Shown here piece after piece: positions 44,958 to 55,279 of a stretch of 64,000 nt of DNA. The translations under genes and the position numbers were made by a program. The notes beneath the pieces are model-generated. The model was not told where the DNA came from and ran no database searches. It saw only the letters and a list, made by a program, of their open reading frames with translations. Positions within the stretch are counted from its first letter, which is position 1, and the number at the start of each line of letters is the position of its first letter. The DNA lies in assembly GCF_003605755.1 (NCBI RefSeq), contig NZ_RAHJ01000004.1:27982-91981 (forward strand), written 5' to 3'. This stretch comes from Tsuneonella suprasediminis. Its GTDB lineage: Bacteria; Pseudomonadota; Alphaproteobacteria; Sphingomonadales; Sphingomonadaceae.

Positions 44958-47441
44958 TTATTTGGCGTTCTTCACATATTGGTCGAACCAGTCGAAGCTT
45001 TCCGCCAGAACATGCAGGCGGCTTTCCCGCGCGGCATAGGCATGGTCTTCATACGGCAGCATTTCCAGCTTGGCGGTCGCCCCCACGCCCTTCAGCGCAT
45101 GGAAGAACCGCTGCGACTGAATCGGATAAGTCCCTGTATTGCTGTCTATTTCTCCGTGAAAAAGGAGGATCGGCTCGTTGATATCGGTCACATGCATGAA
45201 CGGCGACATCGCCTGATAGACCTCCGGCGCCTGCCAATATGTCCGCCGTTCCCGCTGGAACCCGAACGGTGTCAGCGTGCGGTTGTAAGCCCCGCTCAGA
45301 GCATAACCGGCGGCGAAAATATCGCTGTGTGCCAAGAGGTTAGCAGTCATGAACGCGCCATAACTGTGCCCGGCGACGCCCACCGTCTTGCGGTCCGTAA
45401 CCCCTTGATCGACCAGCATATCCACCGCCGCCTGAGCATTGGCGACCAGTTGTTCGACATAAGTATCGTTGGCCTTCAACCCGCCCACAATCGGCATCGC
45501 CGCATTCGCCAGCACGGCATACCCTTGTGTCAGGAACAGCATGTAATCGCTTGAAACCCGGTTAGAACGTCCCGAATAGGTATAGGGCGAACCACGCACC
45601 TGCCCCGCCCCGCTCTTGCTGGCATACTCCCGCGGATAGGCCCAGACGATGGCGGGAACCTTGTTTCCTTTCTTATAGTTAGGCGGCAGATACAGGGTCC
45701 CGCTCAGCGGCACACCATCCGAACGGACATAGTTGACCAACTGCTTGCTCGAATAACGCAAGGCATGTTCGGGCCGCGGCAGATTGGTCAGCGGCTTGCT
45801 GTCCTTGGCCGCCAGATCGCGCAGGATATAGTTCGCCGGGTCCAGACTGGTTTCGTATCGTGTAATCAAGCGCTTGGCCTGATCGTCGAGCACCGCGACG
45901 ACATTCTCGTAGCTCGCACCAGAGGTTGCAAACAACCGCTCTGACTTCTGCGTTTTCAGATTGAACCGGTCCAGAAACGGGTGGTCCCCATCGGGTGAAC
46001 CGCCCTGCCCTGCGAGATAAATCCAGTCGCCATTCTGCCGCAGCACCGCCCCGCCCTGCGGCCTCGTCACCGGCGAACCGGGGTCGGAATACCAGTCGTC
46101 GGCATTGTGCGACCATAGCAACGTCGGTTGGGAAGTGGGCTGCATCGCGTTGGCAAGCCACACTTTTTCTCCGCGCGTGGCCCATGCGAACTGCTTGACC
46201 ATTGCCTGCTGGCCGTTGTCAGCAAACGCGAACAGATCGGTGCCATCAAGATCGTCCGACGCGCTGACGATACGGTCGGCGGTTCGCATCACTTCGCGTG
46301 GTGCGCTGTCGAACGGCGCCTCCAGCACCATCACCCGGTCGCGGTAATCCGCTGAAACAGCGGGATTTCCCTGATCGAGCGGCTCGACATACATCACCGC
46401 CGCTGGCGAAGTCGGCCGCCACTGATGCCCCCGCGCCCCCGCCAGCGCCCAGCCCATGCTTTCCGGCCCGGCATTGTTGATCGGCACATCGGCCAGTTGC
46501 TTCACAACTTTGCCATCGGCGGACAGGATTTCGACCTGCTTGGGAAACCGGCTGGCAGGCACAAGGTACGAATAAGGCCCGACAATTCGGGTCGAGAGAT
46601 AGTACTGCCCATCCTCCGACGGCTTCAGGCCTTCGTAAATTCCGGCCTTGGCAAACGGGGTCTTCTTGCCGCTGACAACGTCCACGATCATCGGCTGCGA
46701 TGTCATGTAATAATCGAACAGCTGCTCGTCATATTTGTCGGTGAGCAGGTTAGTGAACGTCCACACCGGCGCTTTCTTGCCATCGGTCTGCTGCACAGAC
46801 GGACCGGTCGGCACACCTCTTTCCGGCGCAGGTCCGCGATTTTCCGGGATAAACTGGCACATAATGCGGCGGCTATCTGCCATCCAGTCACACGGCCCGT
46901 CAGAGGTGCTGGCGATACTGCTGGCGACGTTGATCGATGGCCCGGACAGCGCCCGCGCCTTGCCGCTGGCGGTATCGGTCACCCACAGTTCGATCCCCTT
47001 CGCCGTGGTGTAGAGGAAGGCGAACCGGCTGCTGTCTGGCGCCCACATTGGCGGGCCGAGCTTGGCCTCCGCCAATGCAACCCGCTGTTCTGCGCCGGTT
47101 TTCAGGTTGACCAGACGGTATTCGACCCCGCGCCCGGTGTAGGAGGAGCTACGGTCATATGGCTTCGCATCATAAGGGCCATTGGTGGCGGTGTTCACTC
47201 GCACCCCAGCGAGCCGCGCCATCGGCACGGCGCGATCGGCAATCGATGGCATTCCCTGCAAGGTAGTGAAAACAGCCCAGTTTCCATCCGGGCTGACACT
47301 CGCCGCCGGGGGTGGCGGGATATCGAGGATTGCGGCCACTTCCTGCGACGGTTCGCGATATTCCTCCTGCGCGCTGGCACTGGCAGGGACGAAAACTCCC
47401 ACGGTCAGTGCGGCATAGGTAATCAGGCCGATAATCCTCAT
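44958..47441 (-). CDS. S9 family serine peptidase, glutamyl endopeptidase-like (S9D)
   Basis: An 827-residue exported peptidase. Signal peptide ~1-25 (ends VPASASA). A beta-propeller region (~40-580; ASVSPDGNWAVF, PPMWAPDSSRFAFLY) precedes an alpha/beta-hydrolase domain with the triad Ser693 in GHSYGAFMTANLLAH, Asp766 in HGEIDSNTG and His800 in EDHAYAARES. The stretch SGAYNRTLTPFGFQ is characteristic of the plant chloroplast glutamyl endopeptidase (CGEP) branch, so cleavage after glutamate is expected. ATG 47441 follows GGGGGGAATAG. It lies 112 bases downstream of a TonB receptor gene on the same strand, suggesting joint uptake and hydrolysis of glutamate-containing peptides. Confidence 0.9.
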   Translation of the reverse strand: MRIIGLITYAALTVGVFVPASASAQEEYREPSQEVAAILDIPPPPAASVSPDGNWAVFTTLQGMPSIADRAVPMARLAGVRVNTATNGPYDAKPYDRSSSYTGRGVEYRLVNLKTGAEQRVALAEAKLGPPMWAPDSSRFAFLYTTAKGIELWVTDTASGKARALSGPSINVASSIASTSDGPCDWMADSRRIMCQFIPENRGPAPERGVPTGPSVQQTDGKKAPVWTFTNLLTDKYDEQLFDYYMTSQPMIVDVVSGKKTPFAKAGIYEGLKPSEDGQYYLSTRIVGPYSYLVPASRFPKQVEILSADGKVVKQLADVPINNAGPESMGWALAGARGHQWRPTSPAAVMYVEPLDQGNPAVSADYRDRVMVLEAPFDSAPREVMRTADRIVSASDDLDGTDLFAFADNGQQAMVKQFAWATRGEKVWLANAMQPTSQPTLLWSHNADDWYSDPGSPVTRPQGGAVLRQNGDWIYLAGQGGSPDGDHPFLDRFNLKTQKSERLFATSGASYENVVAVLDDQAKRLITRYETSLDPANYILRDLAAKDSKPLTNLPRPEHALRYSSKQLVNYVRSDGVPLSGTLYLPPNYKKGNKVPAIVWAYPREYASKSGAGQVRGSPYTYSGRSNRVSSDYMLFLTQGYAVLANAAMPIVGGLKANDTYVEQLVANAQAAVDMLVDQGVTDRKTVGVAGHSYGAFMTANLLAHSDIFAAGYALSGAYNRTLTPFGFQRERRTYWQAPEVYQAMSPFMHVTDINEPILLFHGEIDSNTGTYPIQSQRFFHALKGVGATAKLEMLPYEDHAYAARESRLHVLAESFDWFDQYVKNAK

Positions 47442-47553
47442 CAAACTATTCCCCCCAAATCAAAATCCTGCGGCTTCGGGATATTCCATATGACAGTAGA
47501 ACATCGGACGGCGGACGATGCCAAAGCGACCGCCCGCCGTACCGATTGGTGCA

Positions 47554-50457
47554 TCAGAACTTCTTGGTAGCACCAAGATAGAAGAAGCGCCCGACGCTAT
47601 CGAACAGCGAGCTTCCATAGGCGCCGGTGTAAGTGGACGGTGTCTGCGGCGGATGCTCGTCGAACAGATTATTTACACCAAGCTGAAGGCTGCTGCCGTC
47701 GTCGAGTTCGTAGTTGATCGACAGGTCGTGGTAAAACCGTTCGTCGACCGTGACGCCGCCGTAATATTCGGCCGATTTTTCCACATCGAGGCTCGACGGG
47801 CCGATATAGCGAACCTTCCAGTTGGCCCGCAGATTGCCCACCGCGTAGCCGAGGTTGAGGTTGGCGCGCCAGGTCGGGTTTTCATATTCCCCGTCCTTGA
47901 TCAGCAGAGTCGTTTCGTCCGTCGCGTCCACCAGCTCTTCCAGCTTGTCGAGATAGGTGAGCGTTGCTGTGACCGTCAGGCGACCGGGCAGGCTGGACGA
48001 AATCTTGTCGAGATATGTGTGATAACTGGCCGCAAAATCGACGCCTCTTGCCGTCAGCGATCCGACATTGACCTGCCGCAGATCGATGGACGAGATCACA
48101 TAGGGATCACTCAAACCGACGAAGTTTCCGCGTGTCACCAGCGCACAGAACGGATTGTCGAGCGATTCTGAATCGACGCACTTTTCGACAATCGAATTGC
48201 CACTGATCGTCTGAATGGCATCGTCGATCTTAATCGACCACCAGTCCGCCGACAGGGTCAGGCCGTCGACAGGATTGGTCACTACACCCGCCGTCCACGA
48301 ATTCGATGTCTCTTCCTGAAGATCGGGGTTGCCACCCAGACGCGTGGTCAGCGCCAGCGAAGCTGCCGGGTCGACCCAGCCAACCGGAATGCCCAGCGCA
48401 CGGCAATTTGCCAGACGATTGGGATTCTGGTTGATTTCCGCCGCATCGCACGGGTCCGCCGTAATATTCAGCGCACCGATGGTTTCAGGCGCGAACAGCT
48501 CGACGATGGTCGGTGCACGAACGCTGCGCGAACGGGTTACGCGGAAACGCAGATCGTCGATCGGCGCCCACTCGCCACCCAGTTTCCACGCGAGAGTGCT
48601 GCCGATGGTGTCATAGTGCGAATAACGCGCCGCACCTTCGACCTGCAGCGATTTGCCGAGGAAGCTGTCTTTCAGAACAGGGACGACGAATTCGGCAAAT
48701 GCTTCGACCACTTCGGCACTGGCATCGACCGACTCACCACCGTTGTCTGTACGGTAAAGCAAGCCACGCGCGCCCAGCGGATCGTCCAGAGTGGAGAGCG
48801 AATCCCGGCGATATTCTGCCCCGATGGCCACACCCAGCGGCCCCGCAGGCAGATCGATCAGGCTACCAGTCGCCTGAATACCGGCAAGGAACTGCTCGTT
48901 GGTGACTTCACGCATGAAAGTCGCTTCGAAATAGGCTTTGTCCTCGTCGGACACCATGCCGTCAAACACACTGATCGGACGACAACCGGCAGCCTGAGCG
49001 GCTTCGCTGCGGCACACCATTTCGCCGGTATCGGGATCGATGACCGCATCGACCGCTTCGTAGAAACGGCTTTCGATACGGCTGTTTCCACGCTTGTAGC
49101 GCTGATCGCGGCGACCGTATTGTGCGAACGCTTCCCAGTCGAAATTGGCCACTTTGCCCCGCAAGCCGCCCGTAACGGTGTAGATATAGCGCGAGTTGCC
49201 GTGCTCACGATTGCCGAAGATATATTCCCCTTCGTAACCGACCTTGAGCGTGGAAAGCCCGTTGGCATCCATCAGCGCAGTGACTTCATCAGGCAGAGTC
49301 GGGTTATCGCGCTGCAGAGTCAGGCTGGAATCGAAGAACCCCTGTCCGTTGGTCTCGCTGTTGGCGAAGGAGAATTCGAAATCGGTGAACGCAGTGATAT
49401 TGTCGCTCAGCTCGTATTCCAGCCCCGCAATGGCAGAAAAGCTTTCCCGCGGATTCCGCAGATTACGTTCGCGATTGTCGTATCCGTAGTCGCCGCCCGA
49501 ACAGTATGAGCCGTAGCAATCGACACCGGATTGCGTGGCCAGACCATTATCATAATAATACCGCTGGCCACCAATGACGAAGCTGGGTTCATACGAACTC
49601 GTAATGGTGCGCGGGTTGGTGATGACGATTCGATCGGGGATGCCGTCGTCTGGACCGGTGTTGTCGGGATTGTTCACAAACCGCAGCGCACCTTCACCAT
49701 AGGTGTAGCTGCGGTCGGTATATTTCAGCGTCTCACTCTTGCTGTAGTTCAGGCCAAAGCGGGCAGAACCACGGCCATCGGCAAATTGTCCGCCGCCTGA
49801 CGTCGAAATCCGGTAGGTCGCACCGTCACCGCGGTCAGACAGACCGACACGGCCCGACACTTCGAACCCTTCGATATCGTCCTTCAGGATGATGTTCACC
49901 ACACCCGAAACAGCATCGGCACCATAGACAGCTGAGGCGCCGCCGGTGATGACTTCGACGCTCTTGATCATCGATGTCGGAATGGCAGAGACGTCGACCT
50001 GCGACCCATCGCGTGAACCGGACACCCGGCGGCGCCCATCGACGAGCACCAGAGTCCGGTTTTCGCCCAGACCGCGCAAGTTGATGAAGCTGGCGCCAAT
50101 ATCACGCTGGAACGTATCGTTGCTCGATCCCAAACCCACGGCAATCTGCGGGCTCTGCATCAGCACATCGCTGATATCGTTCAGGCCGGTGTTGGCGATC
50201 TGTTCGGCATTGATGATCGTCGTCGGCGTGGGATTATCGAACCCCGAACGTGCGACGCGAGAGCCCGTCACGACGATAGCACCCTGATTATCGGTGCTGT
50301 CCTGTGCCTGCTCAGATGAATTCGAGGGGGCGCTATCCTGCGCGTACGCCAGCGAAGGCATCAGGCACATCATCAGCGCTGTGCTTCCGCACAAAATTTG
50401 CTTCCTTCGACGCATTGCGCCAGCGACCGAAGCCTGCCCCATATTACTACCCGTCAT
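47554..50457 (-). CDS. TonB-dependent receptor
   Basis: A 967-residue outer membrane receptor of the large sphingomonad type. The signal region ~17-40 ends MPSLAYAQ. A Ser/Gln/Asp linker leads to the TonB-box-like GAIVVTGSRVAR. The plug has NPTPTTIINAEQIANTGLND, SFINLRGLGENRTLVLVDGR and IKSVEVITGGASAVYGADAV, and the barrel ends GRFFYLGATKKF. There is no STN domain. It is followed on the same strand by the glutamyl-endopeptidase-like S9 gene and diverges from the D-amino-acid operon at 50901, so the import of peptides is the likely role. An internal ATG five codons in is an alternative start. Confidence 0.93.
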   Translation of the reverse strand: MTGSNMGQASVAGAMRRRKQILCGSTALMMCLMPSLAYAQDSAPSNSSEQAQDSTDNQGAIVVTGSRVARSGFDNPTPTTIINAEQIANTGLNDISDVLMQSPQIAVGLGSSNDTFQRDIGASFINLRGLGENRTLVLVDGRRRVSGSRDGSQVDVSAIPTSMIKSVEVITGGASAVYGADAVSGVVNIILKDDIEGFEVSGRVGLSDRGDGATYRISTSGGGQFADGRGSARFGLNYSKSETLKYTDRSYTYGEGALRFVNNPDNTGPDDGIPDRIVITNPRTITSSYEPSFVIGGQRYYYDNGLATQSGVDCYGSYCSGGDYGYDNRERNLRNPRESFSAIAGLEYELSDNITAFTDFEFSFANSETNGQGFFDSSLTLQRDNPTLPDEVTALMDANGLSTLKVGYEGEYIFGNREHGNSRYIYTVTGGLRGKVANFDWEAFAQYGRRDQRYKRGNSRIESRFYEAVDAVIDPDTGEMVCRSEAAQAAGCRPISVFDGMVSDEDKAYFEATFMREVTNEQFLAGIQATGSLIDLPAGPLGVAIGAEYRRDSLSTLDDPLGARGLLYRTDNGGESVDASAEVVEAFAEFVVPVLKDSFLGKSLQVEGAARYSHYDTIGSTLAWKLGGEWAPIDDLRFRVTRSRSVRAPTIVELFAPETIGALNITADPCDAAEINQNPNRLANCRALGIPVGWVDPAASLALTTRLGGNPDLQEETSNSWTAGVVTNPVDGLTLSADWWSIKIDDAIQTISGNSIVEKCVDSESLDNPFCALVTRGNFVGLSDPYVISSIDLRQVNVGSLTARGVDFAASYHTYLDKISSSLPGRLTVTATLTYLDKLEELVDATDETTLLIKDGEYENPTWRANLNLGYAVGNLRANWKVRYIGPSSLDVEKSAEYYGGVTVDERFYHDLSINYELDDGSSLQLGVNNLFDEHPPQTPSTYTGAYGSSLFDSVGRFFYLGATKKF

Positions 50458-50900
50458 AATTTTCCCCGCTTATTTCGATCCAAAGACGTAACAATCTTGC
50501 AATGATCGCAGGGCATGCGAAGCAGCAACATTTGGCAAAGCCATAGCCTATCGTTATAGAATCGCAAGGTGAGCTGAGGCTTTCCCAGAGCGATATTTTT
50601 CGCCCGGCCTGAAAATTATAGATAATGCGAATACTCCGGCAAGATTTTGTTGCGCTGCACAAATCGAGAATTTTCGTTGATTTTAGCCCCCTCACAATCA
50701 GGCACCGCTCTACTTGGCCAAGACTATAAGTCATTCTTGCCGTTTTCAGGTCAGTGTCATCATCTCAACCCAAATCATCGCATGCATAGTCAATGGTTAT
50801 GGATATGCCAAAAACTCGACCTTGTGTTGCGGGTCTGGCAGCTTCACCCTTCGTTTTCCCATGCTGCATCGCAGCGTGACAGGCCAAACAAGGAACTGAC
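50458..50900. promoter_or_regulatory. divergent control region, receptor gene / D-amino-acid operon
   Basis: A 443-bp gap between divergent transcription units. It is more AT-rich than its surroundings and should hold both promoters. A near-palindrome CGAGAATTTTCG (50665-50676) is visible but may be chance. No regulator gene lies nearby. Confidence 0.4.
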
Positions 50901-52310
50901 TTGTCTGTCTTCGTTCAAAAACAGTCGATCCATGCCTGCGCTATTCTTGCAGGCCTGATGCTTTCACTGTCGCCCGTCTCGAATAGCTTTGCCGCCAGTT
51001 CATCGGCGACAGAAACAGATCAGGCGATCCGTGCAATCATCTCTGACAAGCAGCACGAAATTGCGCCGGGATGTATTGTCGGGTCTTTCAAAGACGGCTC
51101 CGCGCAAAAGGTGATTGCTCAGGGTTACGCCGATATTGAAAGCCAACGGCCAATCGATGGCGACACTCAGTTTTACGCGGCATCGATATCCAAGCAATTT
51201 ACAGCATTGGCGGCGGCGACTTTGATCGCACAAGGCAAATTGGCGCTGGATGATGATGTGCGCCGCTATCTGCCGGAATTGCCCGCCTATCGCGCATCGG
51301 TGACTGTGGGGATGCTGATGCATCACACATCGGGCATTCGCGATTCACTCGGGCTGCTGCGCCTGGCTGGCATGAACGACGTCGGACGGGCTTCGAAAGA
51401 GCAGGCCCTGCACTTGCTGTTTCAACAACAAGATACCGATTTCGTGCCCGGCACTGCCTATCGATATTCGAATGGCGGCTATCTGCTGCTTGCCGAAATT
51501 GTTGAGCGCGTTTCGGGCCAACCGTTCGCTGATTATGCCAAGCTTGCGATATTTAAACCGATCGGCATGAAAAGCGCCTATTTCATCGATAATAACCTTC
51601 GTCCCGACACTTTCGCTCACGGCTATCTTCCTTCCGGAGAAGGTTTCGCAGTGCGTGATACCTTCCCGCGGTTCAGCGGATCGGGCGGCCTGATGCTGTC
51701 GATGAAAGATCTGGCCCGATACGAATACGATATCGATCGCGGCCATAAGGTGTGGACCCCGCGAATCGCCAAAATCATGCTGACACCCGGTCGCTATGCC
51801 GACGGCAGCCTGACCGATGATGGAAACGGGCTAAGTTACGGTGGCGGCCTCCACCTTGGCGAAAAGGGAGGCCAATACGTCGTGACACACACAGGATCGG
51901 CAGAGGCGCTGAAACACGCATATACGCGCCTGCCGGACCAGCATCTGGCATTTGCGATCCTGTGCAACCGCGGCGACTGGACAGCCAGCGCGAAATTGCG
52001 CGATGTCATAACGGCCAGCGGCGTCCGTTATCCCGGTTTCCCGGCCACTATGCCTACTGGCGCATTCTATTCGGAACAGCTCGAATCCTACTATCGCCTT
52101 GTTCCCGAAGGGGATGGTTTACGAGTAGAAATATCGTCCGACCTGACTGCAAGGCCGACTGTCCGGCACTTCACACCGCAGGACGATGGCCGTTACCATG
52201 ATGGTTCAATGTCGATCACACCCACGGATGATCCCGCGCGGATCCTTGTCGGTCGGGGAGGCATAGAAGGAATTATCCTTATCCGCCGCGATAAAGATGT
52301 CACCGAATGA
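50901..52310 (+). CDS. serine hydrolase, beta-lactamase/D-aminopeptidase (class C) family
   Basis: A 469-residue exported serine hydrolase of the penicillin-binding-protein/class C beta-lactamase fold. A signal peptide is present (ACAILAGLMLSLSPVSNSFAA, ~12-32). Catalytic motifs: S95-I-S-K98 (SxxK), Y189-S-N191 (YxN) and H330-T-G332 (third motif, HTG as in esterases and D-aminopeptidases rather than KTG). A C-terminal ~100-residue domain (EQLESYYRLVPEGDG) resembles the extra domains of D-stereospecific aminopeptidases. The start is TTG 50901 with AAGGAAC 7 nt upstream. It overlaps the next gene by ATGA. Given that gene is a D-amino-acid dehydrogenase, release of D-amino acids from peptides is the likely role. 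Confidence 0.87.
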   Translation: MSVFVQKQSIHACAILAGLMLSLSPVSNSFAASSSATETDQAIRAIISDKQHEIAPGCIVGSFKDGSAQKVIAQGYADIESQRPIDGDTQFYAASISKQFTALAAATLIAQGKLALDDDVRRYLPELPAYRASVTVGMLMHHTSGIRDSLGLLRLAGMNDVGRASKEQALHLLFQQQDTDFVPGTAYRYSNGGYLLLAEIVERVSGQPFADYAKLAIFKPIGMKSAYFIDNNLRPDTFAHGYLPSGEGFAVRDTFPRFSGSGGLMLSMKDLARYEYDIDRGHKVWTPRIAKIMLTPGRYADGSLTDDGNGLSYGGGLHLGEKGGQYVVTHTGSAEALKHAYTRLPDQHLAFAILCNRGDWTASAKLRDVITASGVRYPGFPATMPTGAFYSEQLESYYRLVPEGDGLRVEISSDLTARPTVRHFTPQDDGRYHDGSMSITPTDDPARILVGRGGIEGIILIRRDKDVTE

Positions 52311-53617
52311 AAAGGGGTATGCTGGGCGAAGCGATGCAGGGTGAAAGAGATTCGCCCTTCCCTTCGACATCGGACAAAGGTCTGGACGTACTCGTGCTCG
52401 GCGCAGGGGTTGTCGGTATTACTACGGCCTATTCCCTCGCGCGGCGGGGCTTTTCAGTGACCATCGTCGATCACGAAACCGGGCCGGCACAAGGCGCCTC
52501 GTTCGCGAACGGAGCGCAGCTTAGCTATGCCTATACAGACGCACTGGCTCAGCCGTCACTTCTTCGCAAAATGCCTTTTCTTTTCGCCGGATTCGATCCG
52601 GCATTTCGTGTCCGCCTGTCCCCCGATCCGGAGTTCTTCCGTTGGGGACTGGCGTTTCTGAAAAACTGCACGCAGGCTCAGTTTGACAGCAATACGCTGG
52701 CCACGCTCCGTCTCGGCCTCGAATCGCATGCTGCGATGGCCAATTTGCGCGAACGGCATCCGTTCGATTTCGCCCATACGACACCGGGCAAGATGCATAT
52801 CTTCAGAGATGAGGGCAGTCTGGACCATGCACGCACCGTTACCCGGATCAAACGCACGGCCGGGGTCGAACAGGACATACTCTCTCCGGCACAAGCCATG
52901 GCCATCGAACCGGCCCTGCACGACGCCGGACCGATCGCTGGAGCACTTTGGACCCCTGATGACGAAGTCGGTGATCCCTATCGCTTCTGCAAAGGTCTGC
53001 TGACTGTCCTTGTCAAACGATATGGCGTGAAAACCGTGTTTCGCTTCTCCGCGAAAGGCATCAGGAAACAGCGCGACGAAATCATCGTGTTCGATGGCGA
53101 AGACAACGAACTGTCCGCCAGCAATGTTGTCGTGTGTCTTGGCGCACAAGCCCCACGGTTTCTCGCCCCTCTGGGAATTCGTGCTCCAATCATGGCCATG
53201 AAAGGATACAGCTTCACCGCTCCGCCCGGCAAATATGCACCGACCGTCAGTATTACCGATTCCGCCCGCAAGATCGTGTACTGTCGTTTGGGCAATACCA
53301 TACGGGTTGCCGGTCTGGCAGAGTTGAACAACCGCGATCCGGCCCCCGATCCGGCACGACTGCGCCACTTGATCGATCAGGCCAGGGCAGCAATGCCATA
53401 TGCCGTCGATTATACGGCGATTGGCTCCGGGTGGGCCGGTCTGCGCCCAATGACCCCCAACTCTCAGCCAATAATCGCACAGGCCGGGCAACGAATCTTC
53501 CTGAATGTGGGACATGGTATGCTCGGATGGACCCTTGCTGCCGGTTCCGCCGAAAGGGTTTCTGCGCTGGTGGAGCAATCGGTCGGGCAACCGGCCCAAA
53601 TCAGAAAGACATCTTGA
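52307..53617 (+). CDS. FAD-dependent D-amino-acid dehydrogenase (DadA-like)
   Basis: A 436-residue flavoprotein of the DadA branch of the DAO family. The FAD-binding motif GAGVVGITTAYSLARRGFSV lies at ~32-52. Substrate-domain stretches include GASFANGAQLSYAYTDALAQ and PTVSITDSARKIVYC. The C-terminal GSGWAGLRPMTPNSQPII and LNVGHGMLGWTLAAGSA are DadA landmarks. It oxidises D-amino acids to imino acids and passes electrons to the respiratory chain; a soluble DAO oxidase is less likely because the GHGMLGWT motif is dehydrogenase-like. It is followed with no gap by a RidA gene, which would hydrolyse the imine product. Confidence 0.92.
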   Translation: MKRGMLGEAMQGERDSPFPSTSDKGLDVLVLGAGVVGITTAYSLARRGFSVTIVDHETGPAQGASFANGAQLSYAYTDALAQPSLLRKMPFLFAGFDPAFRVRLSPDPEFFRWGLAFLKNCTQAQFDSNTLATLRLGLESHAAMANLRERHPFDFAHTTPGKMHIFRDEGSLDHARTVTRIKRTAGVEQDILSPAQAMAIEPALHDAGPIAGALWTPDDEVGDPYRFCKGLLTVLVKRYGVKTVFRFSAKGIRKQRDEIIVFDGEDNELSASNVVVCLGAQAPRFLAPLGIRAPIMAMKGYSFTAPPGKYAPTVSITDSARKIVYCRLGNTIRVAGLAELNNRDPAPDPARLRHLIDQARAAMPYAVDYTAIGSGWAGLRPMTPNSQPIIAQAGQRIFLNVGHGMLGWTLAAGSAERVSALVEQSVGQPAQIRKTS

Positions 53618-53965
53618 ATGACTCATCCTTCGCCGCCTCCGCTCAGCCGTTTCCGCCGCGCCGGGGATCTGGTTTTCACGTCGGGCCAGCTACCGCGTGG
53701 CAGCGACGGTGCGATTGTAGAGGGTGGGATCGAAGCGCAGACCCGGCAAGCACTCGCCAATCTCGAAGCCGTGCTGGCGGAAGCTGGCCTACGGCTCGAC
53801 CACGTGGTTAAAGTGACCGCATGGCTGACGGATGCAAAGCTGATGCCCGCATTCAACGAAGTATACCGCGAGTTCTTTGCGGAGCCTTTCCCCTGCCGAT
53901 CCACGGTTATCTGTGGGCTGGTGGCCGGCGATGTGGAAATCGAAGCGATTGCCTGCGTAAGATAG
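53618..53965 (+). CDS. RidA family protein (imine deaminase)
   Basis: A 115-residue YjgF/YER057c/UK114 protein that hydrolyses reactive enamines/imines. FTSGQLP and the signature near the C-terminus (PCRSTVICGLVAGDVEIEAI, with the substrate-binding Arg) are present. The start codon directly follows the stop codon of the D-amino-acid dehydrogenase gene, and the link makes biochemical sense: the dehydrogenase produces imines that RidA converts to keto acids. Slightly shorter than many members (about 125), but all core elements are present. Confidence 0.93.
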   Translation: MTHPSPPPLSRFRRAGDLVFTSGQLPRGSDGAIVEGGIEAQTRQALANLEAVLAEAGLRLDHVVKVTAWLTDAKLMPAFNEVYREFFAEPFPCRSTVICGLVAGDVEIEAIACVR

Positions 53966-54040
53966 CCCTTCGCGACAATTGGGCTGTCCCATACATTACC
54001 CCGCCCGAAATCGATAAAAGTCACGGGAGAAAAATACGAT

Positions 54041-55279
54041 ATGCTACGCATCTGGTTCGGATCGCCCCTCTGGAAAAGAGTTCTGCTGGCAATGGTCTGC
54101 GGCATCATCGCAGGCGTTGTCCTGGGCGAAGATGCCGAAGCGGTGCGATGGATCGGCGATCTGTTCATTCGTGCGATCAAGATGCTGGTTATCCCGTTGA
54201 TCTTCTTCTCACTGGTATCGGGGATGACCGCTGTCGGCGATTTGCGCCGGTTAGGCAGCGTCGGCGGGAAGGCGCTCCTGCTGTTTATGTCCACGGCGTT
54301 TATATCCGTGACGTTAGGGATGACGCTGGCGACCTTAGTGCAACCGGGCGTCGGCCTTTCGATCGACTTGCCGGTCGGCACCGCCGTTCCCCCGGCACCC
54401 GATCAGTCGCTGATCGGAATGGTAATCTCGCTGGTTCCTGAAAATCCGGTTATGGCGATGGCGGAAGGGGCGGTTTTGCCAGTCATCGTTTTCGCCGTGC
54501 TGTTCGGCATCGCCATTCTCGCATCGGGCGAGGAAGGAACTCCGATTGCTCAGGCAATGAATGCCGGGTCGATCGTCATGCAGAACATGACGATTTTTGT
54601 GATGGAGCTGGCCCCATTCGGCGTCTTCGCGCTCATCGCATGGGTTACCGGTACTTTTGGGTTCGAAGCGCTCATCCCGCTCAGCAAACTTGTCGCTCTC
54701 AATTATGTCGGTTGCGCCATCATTTTGGCGATTGTCTATCCGCTGATCCTGCGCCTGATCGCGCGGCTGCCGGTGATCGATTTCTATCGTGGTATCATCG
54801 ATGCACAGGCAGTGGCGTTCTCCACTGCATCGTCGAATGCGGCATTGCCCGTGACTTTGCGCTGCGTCGAACGGAACCTCGGCGTTTCGCACTCGGTTGC
54901 CAGTTTCACTGTGGCCCTCGGCGCAACGATCAACATGAACGGCACCGCGATGTATCTGGGCGTAATCGCGCTGTTCGGCGCACAGGTTTACGGCATTGAA
55001 CTGAGCTGGCTTTCCTATGTCATGATCATTCTGACGTCCACGCTCGGCGCGATCGGTGCGGCCGGTGTACCGGGATCGGGCCTGATTATCATGAGCCTGG
55101 TGCTTTCTTCGATTGGCGTACCGCTGGAAACCATCGCATTTGTCGCAGGGATCAATCACATCCTCGACATGGCGCGCACGATGACGAACGTTTCCGGCGA
55201 TGCCGCCGTCGCTGTCGCCGTCGGCCGGATGTCGGGCGAGATCGATGTCGAGGAATACGTGTCGGCCGACGACGTCTGA
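54041..55279 (+). CDS. dicarboxylate/amino acid:cation symporter (DAACS family)
   Basis: A 412-residue, eight-helix membrane transporter of the GltP/DctA family. Landmarks: FIRAIKMLVIPLIFFSLVSG, the reentrant-loop serine-rich motif (ASSNAALPVTLRC), ATINMNGTAMYLGVIALFGA (sodium/substrate NMxGT) and GVPGSGLIIMSLVLSSIGVP. It imports glutamate, aspartate, other amino acids or dicarboxylates with Na+ or H+. It lies 75 bases after ridA on the same strand, probably in the same operon, and would bring the liberated amino acids across the inner membrane. Confidence 0.95.
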   Translation: MLRIWFGSPLWKRVLLAMVCGIIAGVVLGEDAEAVRWIGDLFIRAIKMLVIPLIFFSLVSGMTAVGDLRRLGSVGGKALLLFMSTAFISVTLGMTLATLVQPGVGLSIDLPVGTAVPPAPDQSLIGMVISLVPENPVMAMAEGAVLPVIVFAVLFGIAILASGEEGTPIAQAMNAGSIVMQNMTIFVMELAPFGVFALIAWVTGTFGFEALIPLSKLVALNYVGCAIILAIVYPLILRLIARLPVIDFYRGIIDAQAVAFSTASSNAALPVTLRCVERNLGVSHSVASFTVALGATINMNGTAMYLGVIALFGAQVYGIELSWLSYVMIILTSTLGAIGAAGVPGSGLIIMSLVLSSIGVPLETIAFVAGINHILDMARTMTNVSGDAAVAVAVGRMSGEIDVEEYVSADDV

